From assembly GCF_031143425.1 (NCBI RefSeq), contig NC_090439.1:348186027-348250026 (forward strand): DNA of 64,000 nucleotides. The letters run 5' to 3'. Below, in pieces: positions 23,690 through 35,771 of this stretch. A program made the translations under genes and the position numbers. A model generated the notes under the pieces. It did not search any database and was not told the origin of the DNA. It was given only the letters and a program-made list of their open reading frames with translations. The DNA is from Pleurodeles waltl (Eukaryota; Chordata; Amphibia; Caudata; Salamandridae). Each line of letters begins with the position of its first letter. Within the stretch, counting starts at the first letter, position 1.

Positions 23690-24110
23690 AAGATCGACGC
23701 AACTCTGATCTGTGACTGAAAAATTGACGCGCCGCCGGCTTCGCAGCTGAAAATCGCCGCTCGCCTGCAACGCGACCGGGAACATCGATGGCCCCGGCTG
23801 GAGAAACGACGTGCAGCATCGCTGACGGAAGCTGGTCAGATCGCAACCTGTGCTGCGTGGTTTTCGGATCATCGTGTGGCTGGGTTTCTGACGCAAACAC
23901 CGATGGGTGTGTAAAAACGACGCAAGGCCTGCCCGGACCCGAGAGTGCTGACCAGATTGACGCATCGCTCTCCTACAGAGAGAAGAAACGACGCACGCCG
24001 ACCCGACTGAAGGAGAAACGACGCAAGGTCTTGCTTGTAAGTGATATCGACGCATCACAAGCCCTTTTTGATGCACACTCGCCCGTGCGGGGTTATTTTT
24101 GACGCACCCA
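23690..24110 (+). repeat. Cluster of about eleven GACGCA-like motifs in the LTR
   Basis: The motif GACGCA or a one-base variant recurs about every 20-60 bases (for example near 23697, 23727, 23890, 23918, 23958, 23989, 24020, 24049 and 24101), often as AACGACGCAAGG. Spacing is irregular, so it is not a simple tandem array. TGACG is the half-site core of CRE-type elements, but function is only an inference. Confidence 0.6.
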
Positions 24111-24490
24111 AGGTACATTTTCACGCTAACAGCGTTAGCGTTGTGTTTAAAATTACATAAAGACTCTTTTTGCATTTTTATTGATAACTTGACTTGTGTA
24201 CTGTGGATTTTTGTCGTTTTGGTCTTGTTTTGTTCAGATAAATATCTACTATTTTTCCAAACCTGTGTTGTGTCATTTTGTAGTGTTTTCATTAAGTTAT
24301 TGTGTGTGTTGGCACAAATACTTTACACCTAACACTCTAAAGTTAAGCCTACCTGCACGTGCCAAGCTACCAAGGGGGTAAGCAGAGGTTAGCTGAGGGT
24401 GATTCTCTTTTACCCTGACTAGAGTGAGGGTCCTTGCTTGGACAGGGGGAAACCTGACTGCCAACCAAAGACCCCATTTCTAACAGTGGT

Positions 24491-24841
24491 CTTATCAGGT
24501 GGGTTGTAAAATGCATTCGGGTTTGTTATGCTAAAACCAAACATACACACATACTGCATGAAAAAAAGGAGTCACAAAAGCTTTTGTAGGCAATATCTTG
24601 GTTGTCTGTCCACACAGCCACAAAACATTACATTGTAGACATTTGTGCCAACGAGAAGCAGAAGTCAGGCAAACTGTTCTTAAAACATTATTCCATCCAT
24701 CTTCCATTGCTGCTTGCTTTAGAAGATTGAGTACTGCTTGGAAAACAAACTTTCCTTCAGCAATTGATCTGCAGCTTTTGGTGCTGTAGATTCACGTGAC
24801 CTACCTGCCTCCCTGGATGCAAGCTCACAGCACCGCATATA
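24491..24841. other. Non-coding, nothing recognised
   Basis: Short AT-rich sequence between the LTR duplication and the next MITE. No gene or repeat edge was seen. Confidence 0.5.
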
Positions 24842-25755
24842 GGGGCATATTTATACTCTGTTTGCGCCGAATGTGCGTAAAAAATTTTTATGCACAATCG
24901 GCGCAAACCCTGCCCCATATTTATACTTTGACGTCCGACCCCGCGGGTGTCAAACTTCCACCATGTGCGTCATTTTTTGGAAGGAGGAACCAGCCTTTCA
25001 TTAATTATATGCAAGGTAGGCGTTCCCTTCCAAAAAATGACTTTAAGGCCTGTGCCCCATATTTATACTCTGATGTCATTTTGACGCACAAGAGGGGGTG
25101 GGCCTTAAAAAACAACGCACAGCCTGATGGCTGCCGTTTTTTAACGCCTGGGTCAGGGCAGGCGTTAAGGGACCTGTGGGCTCGGAAGGAGCCCAGAGGT
25201 GCCCTCCCCTGCCCCCAGGGACACCCCCTGCCACCCTTGCCCACCCCAGGAGGACACCCAAGGATGGAGGGACCCATCCCAGGGAAGTAAAGGTAAGTTC
25301 GGGTAAGTATTTTTTTCAGATTTTTTCTGTGGCATAGGGGGGCCTGATTTGGGCCCCCCTACATGCCACTATGCCCAATGACCATGCCCAGGGGACATAA
25401 GTCCCCTGGGCATGGCCATTGGGCAAGGGGGCATGACTCCTGTCTTTGCTAAGACAGGAGTCATGTCAATGGAGGTTGGGCATCAAAAAAAATGGCGCAA
25501 ATCCGGTTTGAGGCCTGAATTTTGCCTCAGACCTGACCTGCCCATTTTTTGACGCACAACCCCCATTTTCCCATACGCCGGCTCTGCCTGGTGTGAGTCT
25601 TTTTTTTTTACGCACACCAGTCCGCAGCGCCGGCTAACGCCATTCCATAAATAAGGCGCCCGCATGGTGCGTTGGAATGGCGTTAGCCGGCGGTAAATTT
25701 TTTGACGCACAACTGCGTTGGCGCAGTTGTGCGTCAAAAAGTATAAATATGGGCC
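24842..25755. mobile_element. Harbinger-like MITE, 914 bp, TSD ATA
   Basis: The left end is GGGGCATATTTATACTCTG and the right end is AAAAGTATAAATATGGGCC, giving inverted termini GGSSCATATTTATAC. ATA flanks both sides (24839-24841 and 25756-25758). Inside are several TTGACGCA/TGCGTCAA words in opposite orientations and the TAACGCCATTCCATAAATA block. The copy at 58141-59063 is collinear over its whole length. No transposase; likely mobilised in trans. Confidence 0.88.
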
Positions 25756-26160
25756 ATAGTATCTTATTAGTTATTACTTATTTTATCATCACATGTTCTT
25801 TCTCTGGTTCACAAACATAATGTCTAACATCTCCAGGCCTACATTCACCCATATGGGAAAACAGATTCCGAGGTTGAATCTGTGTCCTGTTGTATTGCCA
25901 GTTCCCAGGGAAGGATCATAAGCCCCCCTCAAAGCCATTCCGATCCCAAAATTAGATTGCAGAAGTGAACACTGTGTGAATCTGCAGCACCATAACCTGC
26001 AAACTGATTGTAACATCTTTCTACAGTTTAACTTAGTGTATTTAAAGAGTTAATCCATTGCCCAGCATACAAATATGGCACATTTTGTTAAAAAATTGCA
26101 GTGAAAAATAATGATGAAATAAAAATAACAACATCAACAACTATACTAAAAACAGTAATA
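25756..26160. other. Non-coding, nothing recognised
   Basis: AT-rich sequence with no convincing coding or repeat signal. Confidence 0.5.
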
Positions 26161-27066
26161 ACTTGTCTATAAACCTACATAATGATGAGCACCATCATAA
26201 TTTTCCCACTCTCTCTTCATGCCTATCCAATGTCGCTAAATGGATGGCAAACAGCAAACTCAAGCTAAATGAGGAAAAAACAAATTATGTTGGCAGGAAA
26301 TTCTTCATGGTTGAAGCCCCCTGCCTTAGTCTCAAGTGGACTAAATGACCTTCCCCTGCCCAAAGATAATATAAAGAGTCTAGGTTTTTGGCTGGACTCT
26401 CGCCTCACAATGGAATGCCACTCGAAGAAACTGGCGGCTACTTGCTTTTACTTATTGAGGATCTGTACGAAGATAATCCTTCCCTTTGTAGCTAAAAGGC
26501 TCACTGTCCAGGCCCTGATAGTGTCTCGCCTAGACTATGGGAATGTTTTGTTCTTCAGTTCTCCTTCCTATGTGCTAAAGAGACTACAGGTGGTGCAGAA
26601 TGCTGCTGCCCGCCTTCTTACGTGTACCATGACACACCACTCTACTAAATCTGCTCTGTGTTCCCTTCACTGGCTCCCTATTGAACAGCGCATTAAATTT
26701 AAAGCCGCCTGTTATGTGCATTGTGCACTCCACAATAGGGGTCCGGCCTTTCTTAGGCATATTATAACTCCATACAACCCCCAGAGATCACTTAGAACTT
26801 CTTCTGCCTCTTTGATCAATACACTTCGGTTTAATAAAGTAAGATGGGGAGGCAGGTTGTTTGCCTTCAAGGCGGGTCACCTATGGAATGCTTTACCACT
26901 GGAGCTTCGATCAGAAAACTCAGAACTTCAGTTTCGTAAAAAGCTCAAAAACTTTCTTTTTCCTTTATAGTCTGTCAGCTTTATCTGTTCAACGGTCCTG
27001 CATTAGCGCTGGAAGGCCTCCGGGTAGCCATGCGCTCTACAAATTTCTAATAATAATAATAATAGT
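26161..27066 (+). mobile_element. L2/CR1-like LINE 3' end, 5'-truncated, with TAA tail
   Basis: A 233-codon open frame (26269-26970), preceded by an out-of-frame KLKLNEEKT block at 26250, covers the C-terminal part of the RT. LGFWLDSRLTMECH, IVSRLDYGNVLF, LKRLQVVQNAAARLL, SLHWLPIEQRIKFK and LWNALPLELRSE are the conserved blocks in the usual order, and the frame ends normally after KKLKNFLFPL. The 3' UTR is short and ends CGCTCTACAAATTTCTAATA followed by TAA repeats (about 27047-27064), a typical L2-type terminus recognised by its own reverse transcriptase. 5' truncation is the normal outcome of target-primed reverse transcription. A single upstream frameshift separates the frame from the earlier palm region. 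Confidence 0.9.
26269..26970 (+). pseudogene. L2/CR1-like reverse transcriptase C-terminus
   Basis: The frame has no internal stop over 233 codons, which is long for this window and implies a younger insertion than the LINE at 7-12 kb. The first residues before LPKDNIKSLGFWLD come from the thumb entry. Endonuclease and catalytic palm motifs are absent, so the product cannot be a working enzyme. Confidence 0.85.
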
Positions 27067-30000
27067 TAGTGTCATAACTGCATGTTGATACTCAGGTATT
27101 TCATCTCAGTGGCATGAGCTTCTAAATCAATCTGTCTGAGGAGAAAACCTGGCTTCTCAGATAACACAGAGGGGTCTGTAGGACGTACAATTATTCATAG
27201 CATTTTGGATGTGACTACAAAGAACAGTTTGCTTCCAAGCCTTGAACTGTTCACAAAAATGCAGCACCTTTTCATTACTTCTGTACTGTCATACTTTTAC
27301 TTCTGTTTAACATGGCTGCCAAATGAGGAACAACACAAGAACGTGAGCATACTAGGTTTCGGAAGTAGGCTGCCAGCAACTGTCAATTACCTCTTCTTGG
27401 CCTGGACCGGCATTCTCTTGAAAGGGCTGCACCTTATCTTTGTTCTACATGAAATCTTGTCACAGTTTTGTGCAAGCACAGAAGAACAAATAACAGCGTT
27501 TTGTGCATGGCCATGCTGCCAGGCTGGCTTACAGCAGAAAAAATTGATATGTAATGGTACAACAGAGGTTATACACCAGGGATTGGAAGTGCAACATTTG
27601 CATGTGGAAATGGGCCTACTATTGTGGTGAACGCTGAGCTACACCAACCCTCATTTACAAATGTAAGTACCAGACTCTGTGCCCCATTTGGAATACCTTC
27701 ACTTGTACAAGTCTTGACTTACTGCAAGACTTGTGCAGGAGGACCGGGGAGCCACGATAGAGATAGTCAACCTGCCTGAATTGTGTATCAAGTACACATT
27801 CTTTCATGGACAATTACGTACATATTTCCATTGTTTTTTTATGAACTACGGTATGAAATAAAATCATGTTTTCCTGCACAGGTCCTCTGAGGCACATCCA
27901 TGAAATTGTATCCATGATCCAAGTGGGTGGGTGGTATATGGCCTGCACTCATCAGCAGACGCTAGTCTCACCCAACATGTCGCTCATGTGAGCCACTAAA
28001 GCAAAAGGTTGCTTGTGTATGCAAGAGATGGACTACTAGCTGGACACCACTTCACAGCTCATCCCTAGAATCGGGGCTTGCTTGCAGGAGAAGTTCTCTT
28101 TCACATCTATGAGGAGTACACTGCTCCTCAGAGGCATGTGACTGCATGTTTGGAAGCCGGACCCCTTGTATAACTGGTGCAATTTCTTAAAAGACACCAG
28201 CATTGGTCAGTGTAGGTCTTTAAGGACATGTTTTCATACTATGTATCATTAGAACTGCAACTTCTCTGGCTGCTCAAGTTTGCATCACTTCGATCTTGCA
28301 AAAAAGCATTTTCTTGGCGAGGGCTATGTATTTAGTGTTGCAGCAATCCAGACAGGTCAACAACAACACTCACCAGTCTACCTTTTGTTGCTTATGTCAG
28401 CATGACAATACGTTTTCTGAGTATGTTGTTCAAAATTCATGCTCTCCAAAAAAGTGTTCCCTTTAAGGTGGCAGTTTCAAACATTTCAAACATGATCTCT
28501 AGGTTTCTACCTTTACATAGTTGAGAGGGAGGATTGGCAACTACAGAGGTACCCTCAAATGGTTAGTGATTTGGCCTCCCCTTCAGAATAAAATCACCTA
28601 CGTTTGGAGTGTTTAGACACAATCAACCCTCCCATTCTCATAATAGTGTCCGGTAGTCGGAGATTTTTGGGGGGTTCAAGATTCTGATCCTAGAGGAAGG
28701 AGTGGCTATACACCATACTACTCAGTGATGTTAGCCAGATGGTGAATACATACATTGAAAAGCATTATGTAAATATGATGAATTTGACATGGTAAACATA
28801 TAAATAATGAAAAATGTGTTCTCAGTTGTGAAAAACAATTGGCTGTGGGGCAGTGGGACAGGAGTGGAGCAAACCATCCTGATTCTCCCAATCCCTATAT
28901 CAGGAAAGGGAAAAATAAACAATAGAGGAAAAATATGCTTTTCAACACACCAATAAGTGATCAACAGCAATGCAAAGATGCTGGATGCTAAAAAGGAGAT
29001 GGACTACTGTTGGCTATCTGTGATTATGTACACTGACATCAGCAGAATAATTTCTAGTGCAACCATTGGAAGCCTGCTTCCCATTAAACAGGGAGAGGGA
29101 GGCCTTTGACTGATCTCCTCTTTAATTTCCAGAGCAGGAAAAGTGGTGAACTGGCAATGGCCACCACAGAATGTGTGCACTGCAATCTAGCATCATAAGG
29201 GGGCTCTGAAATTTTGGGTGCCCACTCAGTGAACCGAATGGGGTGGGTCTGATGGTCACTTCCAAACATAAGGCACAGAACCGACAAAAATTGCCGATAC
29301 ACATGCTGCAGGAAAACATTTGATGTAGACATCAAAATAACATTGGCCATGATGCAGTTTGGCACACACATGTAATTGCACATTTAAAAATCTCATGAAC
29401 AGTGGGACACCACAGGTTAACACTTGGAGCTGTGACGGAAACACCCAGGCATTGATTTCTCACCCTTAGCCTTGTAGAATGTTATCCATGATACAGCTGT
29501 TACTCACATTTTAATGTGAACCTGTAGCCATTTGTGTAGGGGCCAGTGGACTGCAATTGCGTATGCTTTCGAGACAGAAAGGAGTATCCAGGCCATCAGT
29601 TGGACATCATATAAATATTTCAGTAGCTCTTCTCTTGTACCTCTTAGGTTTGATACAGTACTCATTGGAACTCAAAATCCAGACTGATGATTGTCCAGTG
29701 GGCACATCTCTGCACCGTATTAAGAAAGCTGACTGATCTTCACACTATTGAAATAGTAGATATAAAAATGAGGTTTGTAGTTGGGCTGTAGTCTCAGAAT
29801 TATAGTGACGTCCATTCAACATTGGTCACTGCATCAGAAGCATAACATCATCTGCAACTACATGGGGAAAATAAGGATATAAAAAAATGATACAACTACA
29901 TTGACAACCATTGCATCAACCCTAGCCTCACCCACATTTATATTGAATTTCTAATCATTTTTTTTAATTATGTTTATTTTCATTTTCATGCTAATCCAAT

Positions 30001-30333
30001 ACTTGTTTTCTTTGTTGACCTAAGAGTGTCTTTTTTAAGCAAGTGGGTACATGTAATTTAATGTAGTTACTTAAATTATAATTCTTTAAGTTAAAACGTA
30101 ATTATTTCTTAATAAGATATCCTTTTGGTTAAATATTTGTTTTTAATGTGCTAAACTTATTTATATTTTATGTCAATTGTGCACTGTCAAAAGCAATATT
30201 CTGTAGTTTGGTACAACAACACATCAGTGCAAAAACTTTATGTAAGGGAAGTTATGGTTCTTTATTTAAAAAAATACCTTCAATGTTATAAGGATAGGAC
30301 CATTCTCCTGAAGAACTTCACCTGAAGACATAT
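27067..30333. other. 3.3 kb without a recognisable gene
   Basis: The longest open frame is 27205-27630 (141 codons, plus strand). It is rich in Leu, Phe and Cys and matches no family I recognise. It has no neighbouring splice or promoter evidence and may be fortuitous or a fragment of an unrecognised transposon. The remainder (27.7-30.3 kb) shows no element termini I can define. Confidence 0.45.
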
Positions 30334-30830
30334 TGCCAGATTTACAAGAAAGTGGTGCATCAGCTTTGATGCACCACTTTTCTTGCACCTCCCTGCGCCC
30401 CCTAATGACATCAAGTGTGCGCCGTATTTACGATATGTGGCCCACCATGACAGACGTTAGGGCAATAGCAGCTGAATTTATGACACTACTGTGGTACTTT
30501 GCAGGATTAGCACCATAAATTGCGGTGCTAATCCTGCAAAGTAAAAGGAGACCCATTGAAAGTAATGGGCACGTCATTTTAACGCTTGCTCTGAGCAGGC
30601 ATTAAAAATTACGTTAAAAATGGCATAGTGAAATGTTGTAAATTCCCCACTTGCATACATTATGCCTGGTGCAGGCATAATGTGGCCCCAGAGGTTCCAA
30701 AGTGGCACAATGCAAGCATTGCACCACTTTGTAACTATGACAAAGGAGAATAGCCTCCTTAACGCCACATTAGCATAAATAATTATGCTAGTGTGGTGCT
30801 AAGAGGCGCTAGGGCCTTGTAAATCTGGCA
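30334..30830. mobile_element. MITE, 497 bp, perfect 15-bp TIRs, TSD TAT
   Basis: The element starts TGCCAGATTTACAAG and ends CTTGTAAATCTGGCA, an exact inverted pair, flanked by TAT (30331-30333 and 30831-30833). The left part has a snap-back (AAGTGGTGCATCAGCTTTGA then TGCACCACTTTTCTT). Internal features include GGATTAGCACCATAAATTGC followed by its inverted partner. Related copies: 679-1105 and, inverted, about 37897-38165. The 3-bp duplication suggests the Harbinger group, though the TIR starts TGCC and not GGG. Confidence 0.87.
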
Positions 30831-32578
30831 TATAATATGTTATGGTCCAAAGTCTAATGAAAACACTGATATTCAGCAGTTATGGTGAACCATAACTCCT
30901 TCAGGTGCACACTGTTCATGAGCTAAAACATGATGTAACATATTACATCATCAGTTACACTTCCCACCACATCACTATTGACATTTTTTATACCATTATT
31001 GAGTATGTACGAGTACACTCCATCTGCAGACCACTGGGGTCAATGAGTAAACACACTTCTCTGCATTGTCTATAATGTATACTTTCTTGCTCCAGGTTTT
31101 CTTTCCACGACAGCTAGCACTCCATTTCACTCTGTTCCGCTTTCCAGGGACTCTCATCCTGCGGCATTGTTTCCCTTTCATTTCTGTGCATTCTCCCACA
31201 CTTATGCTGTTCGTTGGAATTCCACCATTTGTACAGCAGTATTTTTTCACTCCTCACTTTTTCACCTGAACCTAAAACCCTACCTTTCCCCTTCCTAATG
31301 GTTACTGCTCTCTTTGCTACTTCCTATCTGCACAACTGTCAATATTATTGCACATTTCATCCACTGCTTTGTATCAGTTTATTGTGTTCCTGTAAAATGC
31401 GCTTTGCTAAAAGTACTATGAAAGTGAAATAGCGCATAAATTATTAAATGTAAGCGGTTGTAGAGAGATGATTAAGGGATATAGCAAATATGCAGGTTAA
31501 AACAACAGATGGGGTATGAGCTCAGAGACATTATTTATTGGTAATTAATTATGTTGTTAGTATTAGATTTTTAAAAGGTAGAATGTGTTTCATTTTTGTT
31601 AGTTTTAGCAGGTGATTGTTTTTGACTTTTGTCTTTTGCAGTTTATTCCATCAACTTCTTTCTCAAATTTCCAATAAAGATTTCATTAAAAAAAACAACG
31701 ACCCATAACCTGGATGAAAGAAGATGTGATTTCACTTAAAGTGATGTCACTGGAGTCAAATCATTTCAACTTGCATGTCATTACTAAAATGACAGCACCT
31801 TTTGAGATCACATTTTCAATTGGTTGCTTAACCCACAAGGCTTCTCAATTAAATAAATCACCCTTTTGGTCCAAACAACATAACATTTCTCGTGGACAAA
31901 AAGTTCATAGAGGTAAAAGCTCCTTGTACCTTAAACTCCCCAAATTCATATACACCAAGCTCAACACAAATGTTTCTCTGAAGCTGCAACCTCTTTGTGG
32001 GGATTTTCTTCCAGACAATGTTAGAACCAAACCATTCCACGTGCCTTCCACATTTAGTAGACCTCTTGTTCGGACTTTTCCTGACTCTAGTGCACCATTC
32101 TGCTTAATTTTCCCAAGTTCACATCACTTTTCAGGTTTACTTATGCCTTCTGTTTGTTTCAAAACGTAAAAATCATGGTGTTCAGTTGTCATTAATGTAT
32201 GCCTGTTCTAAAAGTGTAAAGCACCCTAAGAATTCTCGGTTCAGGAGCACTATATACAACTGTTCAATAAAAAATGAAAATAAGTTGTAAGAGTGTATTA
32301 ACAATGTCAATGTGTGACAATAAATGCCACTTGCACATGTGTCTTCCAAGTAGTAGCATTAGGAAATGCTGCCCTTCGGGCAAAGCAGAACGGGACATTG
32401 AAAAAGTAATCCGATGGCCATAAATGTGAAACTATAAAATAACATCTGGTTGAATCGGTGTAAAGTTATGACATTTGTGCCTTAAAACACATTCTTTATG
32501 ACGATTCATGCATATGCTTGTACTGTTACCTGAAATCGCTGCAAGCCAGTCTACAATAATGTTCTCTTCTTATTACAG
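30831..32578. other. Intron upstream of the RhoGAP exon
   Basis: No exon or element edge was recognised. A 151-codon open frame at 31714-32169 (plus strand) resembles nothing known and lacks flanking splice signals. It ends in AT-rich sequence 400 bp before the exon. I treat it as chance, with low certainty. Confidence 0.45.
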
Positions 32579-32656
32579 CTTTTACAAAAACTCGAAGAAA
32601 GTGGTTTAGATACAGAAGGGATACTGCGCGTCCCCGGATCAGCGTTGAGGGTCAAG
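32579..32656 (+). CDS. arhgap28: RhoGAP-domain exon A (ARHGAP18/28/40 subfamily), 26 codons
   Basis: The exon is bounded by TTCTTATTACAG upstream and GTACTG downstream, in phase 0 at both ends. It encodes LLQKLEESGLDTEGILRVPG and then SALRVK. TEGILRVPGS is the RhoGAP catalytic loop. Its Arg is the arginine finger that is inserted into the GTPase active site to stimulate GTP hydrolysis. An exon with these boundaries, ending in RVK or RIK, is what I expect in the ARHGAP18/28/40 group. The protein would act at the cytoplasm and actin cortex as a Rho GTPase-activating protein. The symbol is my best guess from memory of the family, with ARHGAP40 or ARHGAP18 as alternatives. Joins in frame to 57307. 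Confidence 0.85.
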
Positions 32657-35575
32657 GTACTGTAATAACCTTCATCAGGGTATCCAGTGGCATGGATGTT
32701 TGGGAGCAGACACCAGTCTGATTCCTGTATCATCAATGTGGAGGGGGAATGCGTTGGTATGAAAATGTGCTGCTTGATACAGTATGAAAACCTTGCAGTT
32801 GTAAATGCGCTTAGTATTGCGGAATTATGTGCCACGTTCACGATGCAGTTATGTAGTAGAGAACCCTAGAGGTGGTGAGTGGAAGGATTAAGTTATGGTT
32901 TGCCTTGAGAGTTTCTGAACGCCCACAAACTTGAGACTTTGTTGGCATGCACAAACTTCACTCATACTCTTTCCAACAGTGGAAATAGCCTGAGATTTCT
33001 GATAGCCAAAATCTGTTGTAAATCCCGTTTCAGAGTGGGAAGGGGAAATGGAACATTCCCAGACTTCATGGGGGTGTACCGAAAATGTTTCCTCAAAGGG
33101 AAAAAAGTGTTTTCCTACTGGACAAAAAAATATATAATAAAAAGAAAAAAATTTGCAATTTCACAGTCGGTTGCCTTCCCCGACACAGAATTTTACGGCA
33201 TACGATTCCATGTTGCGGAAATAGCAGTTTCGAAAATTGTCACATGACATTGCTACTGGTACACCTAGCAACAGCACAGCTTTCTGGGCATACTACTTCA
33301 AATATTTGTGAATGCCGGAAAGTAGTACATTTGTACCTCCTTATAGGAACAGTTCTACAAGTGCAGATGTACAACGTTTCTGGATAATCGCAACCACTGT
33401 ATTTTGAACCTCAATATTCTACTTCTTTTCCAGTTCAACGATAAATGAGGCCTGGGTAAATTCACCTTGTTCATACCTACCTCTGTTCCTGCTTCCTTCA
33501 TGTTGAAGGCTTTGCCTATATTATATTAAGAATGGTTGCCAGTATAGTCTCTAGTGGCGTTCTTACTGGAAAACTGGTGCCCCGGAAGATCCTTTGATTA
33601 GCGTACGGCATCGGAGTAATTAGCGACAAATGCAAGTGCGACAGGCATTGGCAAAGCCACAAACCTGGGTAGAATATGCAAAGTATGCAAAGAGAATGTC
33701 TGCATAATTGTGTTGTTATATTAAACCAATGCATGGTAGCTTTGCCATTGCCTCTTTATCGATGTATAGGGAATGCTCATGAAATGTAAATGGGGCTCCC
33801 TACTAAACATTAAAAAGCTAGCTGCAGTGAAAAAAGCGAAACAAAAACACTACTTATTGATATGATGCATGCATGACAAGGCATTTAATCTCAGATTATT
33901 CTGTTTAATTTTGAGATATAAGATAGTCCCCTCTTGCAAGTTAGTGCAGTCACTCAGTTAGAGGAGGAGTGGTACACCAAACAGTCAACAGCTTGAAGTG
34001 AAATAGAAGAATGACCAGGTGAAGCCCAAGTCCACTCTTGGTATAGTTTGAAGAATTGTCAACATTAGGTCTTGCAAACAGCCGTGCTATCAACGCTGAG
34101 TTTAAGAAAGTCCAGACAAGAAGAGACCATGCAATAAATTTACATTTGTGTGTGTTATAAATGGACATATGGATGTCCGCTTCCACTGCTGGTCGACATG
34201 CCCTTTTTTCACTGGATGTCTGGCTACATTGATGTTCTGCCCCCAGAGGTATACTTGTAGTAAATGTTGCTCTCGTGTATCAAGTTGTGCTTGAAACATT
34301 AAAATGAAACCCCCTCTGCTTTAGATTTTTTCCGCTCACTACGCCAGCCAACACAAAGCAAAGTGAACGACTCTGCTAAGCGTATCCAGGTTTTCTTTGT
34401 CAGAACAATTGCATGTGACGTGCGAATTGACAAATTTTCGGATTCAAGTTTGTTAATGTTAAAAACATAGGGATTCGATTAAAGTGACTGTTCCTTCCAA
34501 GTGAAGGAAAAAATTGACATTTATTTTTTGCTCTACTAACCAAAAGCTCAACCTTCTTAAGGAAGGCTATATTTTGCTCTATGTATTTGTTCACAAGGAC
34601 ATGTGGTGGAGCCTCCACAAACATAAAGATCCCCCCCCGGCATCTGCCACATAATAAATGTATGTTGGTGGGTACAAAGGAAGTATGGATTTCAATATTA
34701 ATTTTTAATATTAATTTTATACCACCTCTGGAACACATATGCATTTCATATTTATCTTGACTGTTGGCATGTGAGGAGAGACAGATAAAAACAGGGACAT
34801 TTTCTGGTAGATGTATTTGCGCTATTGTACGCATTAGTTATCACAATAAGAATCGTTCTCCAGGAAAAAAGGATTTGCATCAGATTTGGTAGCAAACACC
34901 ACTTAAAGAATATTGCTTTGCATCAGTTTGCAAACTGACTCTTAATAGGGTACATTTAATTATCTCTTGATAGCAGCTTGAAAATGTGTTTTCGCGTTTA
35001 ATTTATACCAAACCATTTTTCACCAAATTTTAAATTGGTACCTTCACTGAATGCTAAAATAATTAAGGACTTCATAAAGTTTTGTTTTAATATTTAGTCG
35101 TCTACAACGAGTGAGCTCACTGTGAAGACAATGCTCACTAAATCCTCTGTTAGGGATGGCAAGCTAGATGAGTGGAATTTGTAGGCATCCTAACTCTACA
35201 GTTCACCACATTTTTGATAGAAATAAAGAGCCCAAATTACTAAAACGTTCCCAGCTGTAAGTTCAGTTTAGGCAGATGTAGAGTTTGCACAAAAGGTGAC
35301 CTTGCAATCGTAAAACCATTGCCTCGTGCACAATATGACCCAGAATGGTATTATATTGCACATGATTAAATCCTACTCCAGTGGTCAGGGTCGGACTGTG
35401 ACAACAAAATAGACCACCAAAATAAAAATGGCCCAAAATAAAATCAGGCCACTTTAAAAGTGGCCCAAAAAATCAGGCAACTTTTGAGCCTGTTAAAACA
35501 AGATTCATGGGTATTTTTCAAGGTATATGAAAATGAATGCATGTGTGTTTGCTGCAGGCAGTTTGTGGTAATATC
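32657..35575. other. Intron segment without recognised elements
   Basis: No exon, TIR-bounded element or retroelement motif was recognised in this AT-rich segment. Open frames are short and overlap on both strands. Confidence 0.5.
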
Positions 35576-35763
35576 CAGTGCTTGAAATGGAAAAAATAAA
35601 GTGCAGGTACTCTGTGCTAGAGTACCTGCTTGTTTCTGAGAAGTGCCGGTACTCCCCAATTAAAAGTATTACGTTTTTCTTGAGATGTGCCGGTACTCTC
35701 CCGCTCAAAATAGAAAAGTGCCGGTACTCAGTACCGGAGAGTACCGGCCCATTTAAAGCACTG
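35576..35763. mobile_element. hAT MITE, 188 bp, exact 8-bp TSD GTAATATC
   Basis: The element starts CAGTGCTTGAAATGG and ends CCATTTAAAGCACTG, and is flanked by GTAATATC at 35568-35575 and 35764-35771. An 8-bp duplication with CAG...CTG termini is diagnostic of hAT elements. The interior is a set of GTGCCGGTACTC words in both orientations (near 35643, 35688 and 35718), ending in GTACCGGAGAGTACCGG. No transposase. Confidence 0.92.
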
Positions 35764-35771
35764 GTAATATC

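Larger units (their letters stand above)
21663..24485 (+). mobile_element. Complete solo LTR, 2,823 bp, with nested MITE
   Basis: The element begins TGTTGGAATTTACC and ends CCCATTTCTAACA, and is flanked by GTGGT at 21658-21662 and 24486-24490. A TATA-like GGGTATAAGAAG near 23302 and the transcript-start context CAGACTTTAGAACAC match the copy at 15304. GATAAA at 24237-24242 followed by a GTGTTGTGTCATTTTG block is the likely polyadenylation site, leaving about 240 bp of U5. No internal retroviral-type genes are present. A 600-bp MITE lies at 22141-22740, so the LTR itself is about 2.2 kb. Overlapping open frames near 23.4-24.3 kb appear to be by-products of CpG-rich sequence. Confidence 0.85.

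Noticed and set aside
23412..24292. 233- and 162-codon minus-strand frames
   Set aside because: They fall in the CpG-rich part of the solo LTR, opposite to its sense, and resemble no protein; best explained by low stop frequency.
31714..32169. 151-codon frame 400 bp before the RhoGAP exon
   Set aside because: No similarity to ARHGAP proteins and no splice signals in the correct phase; it was not accepted as an upstream exon.
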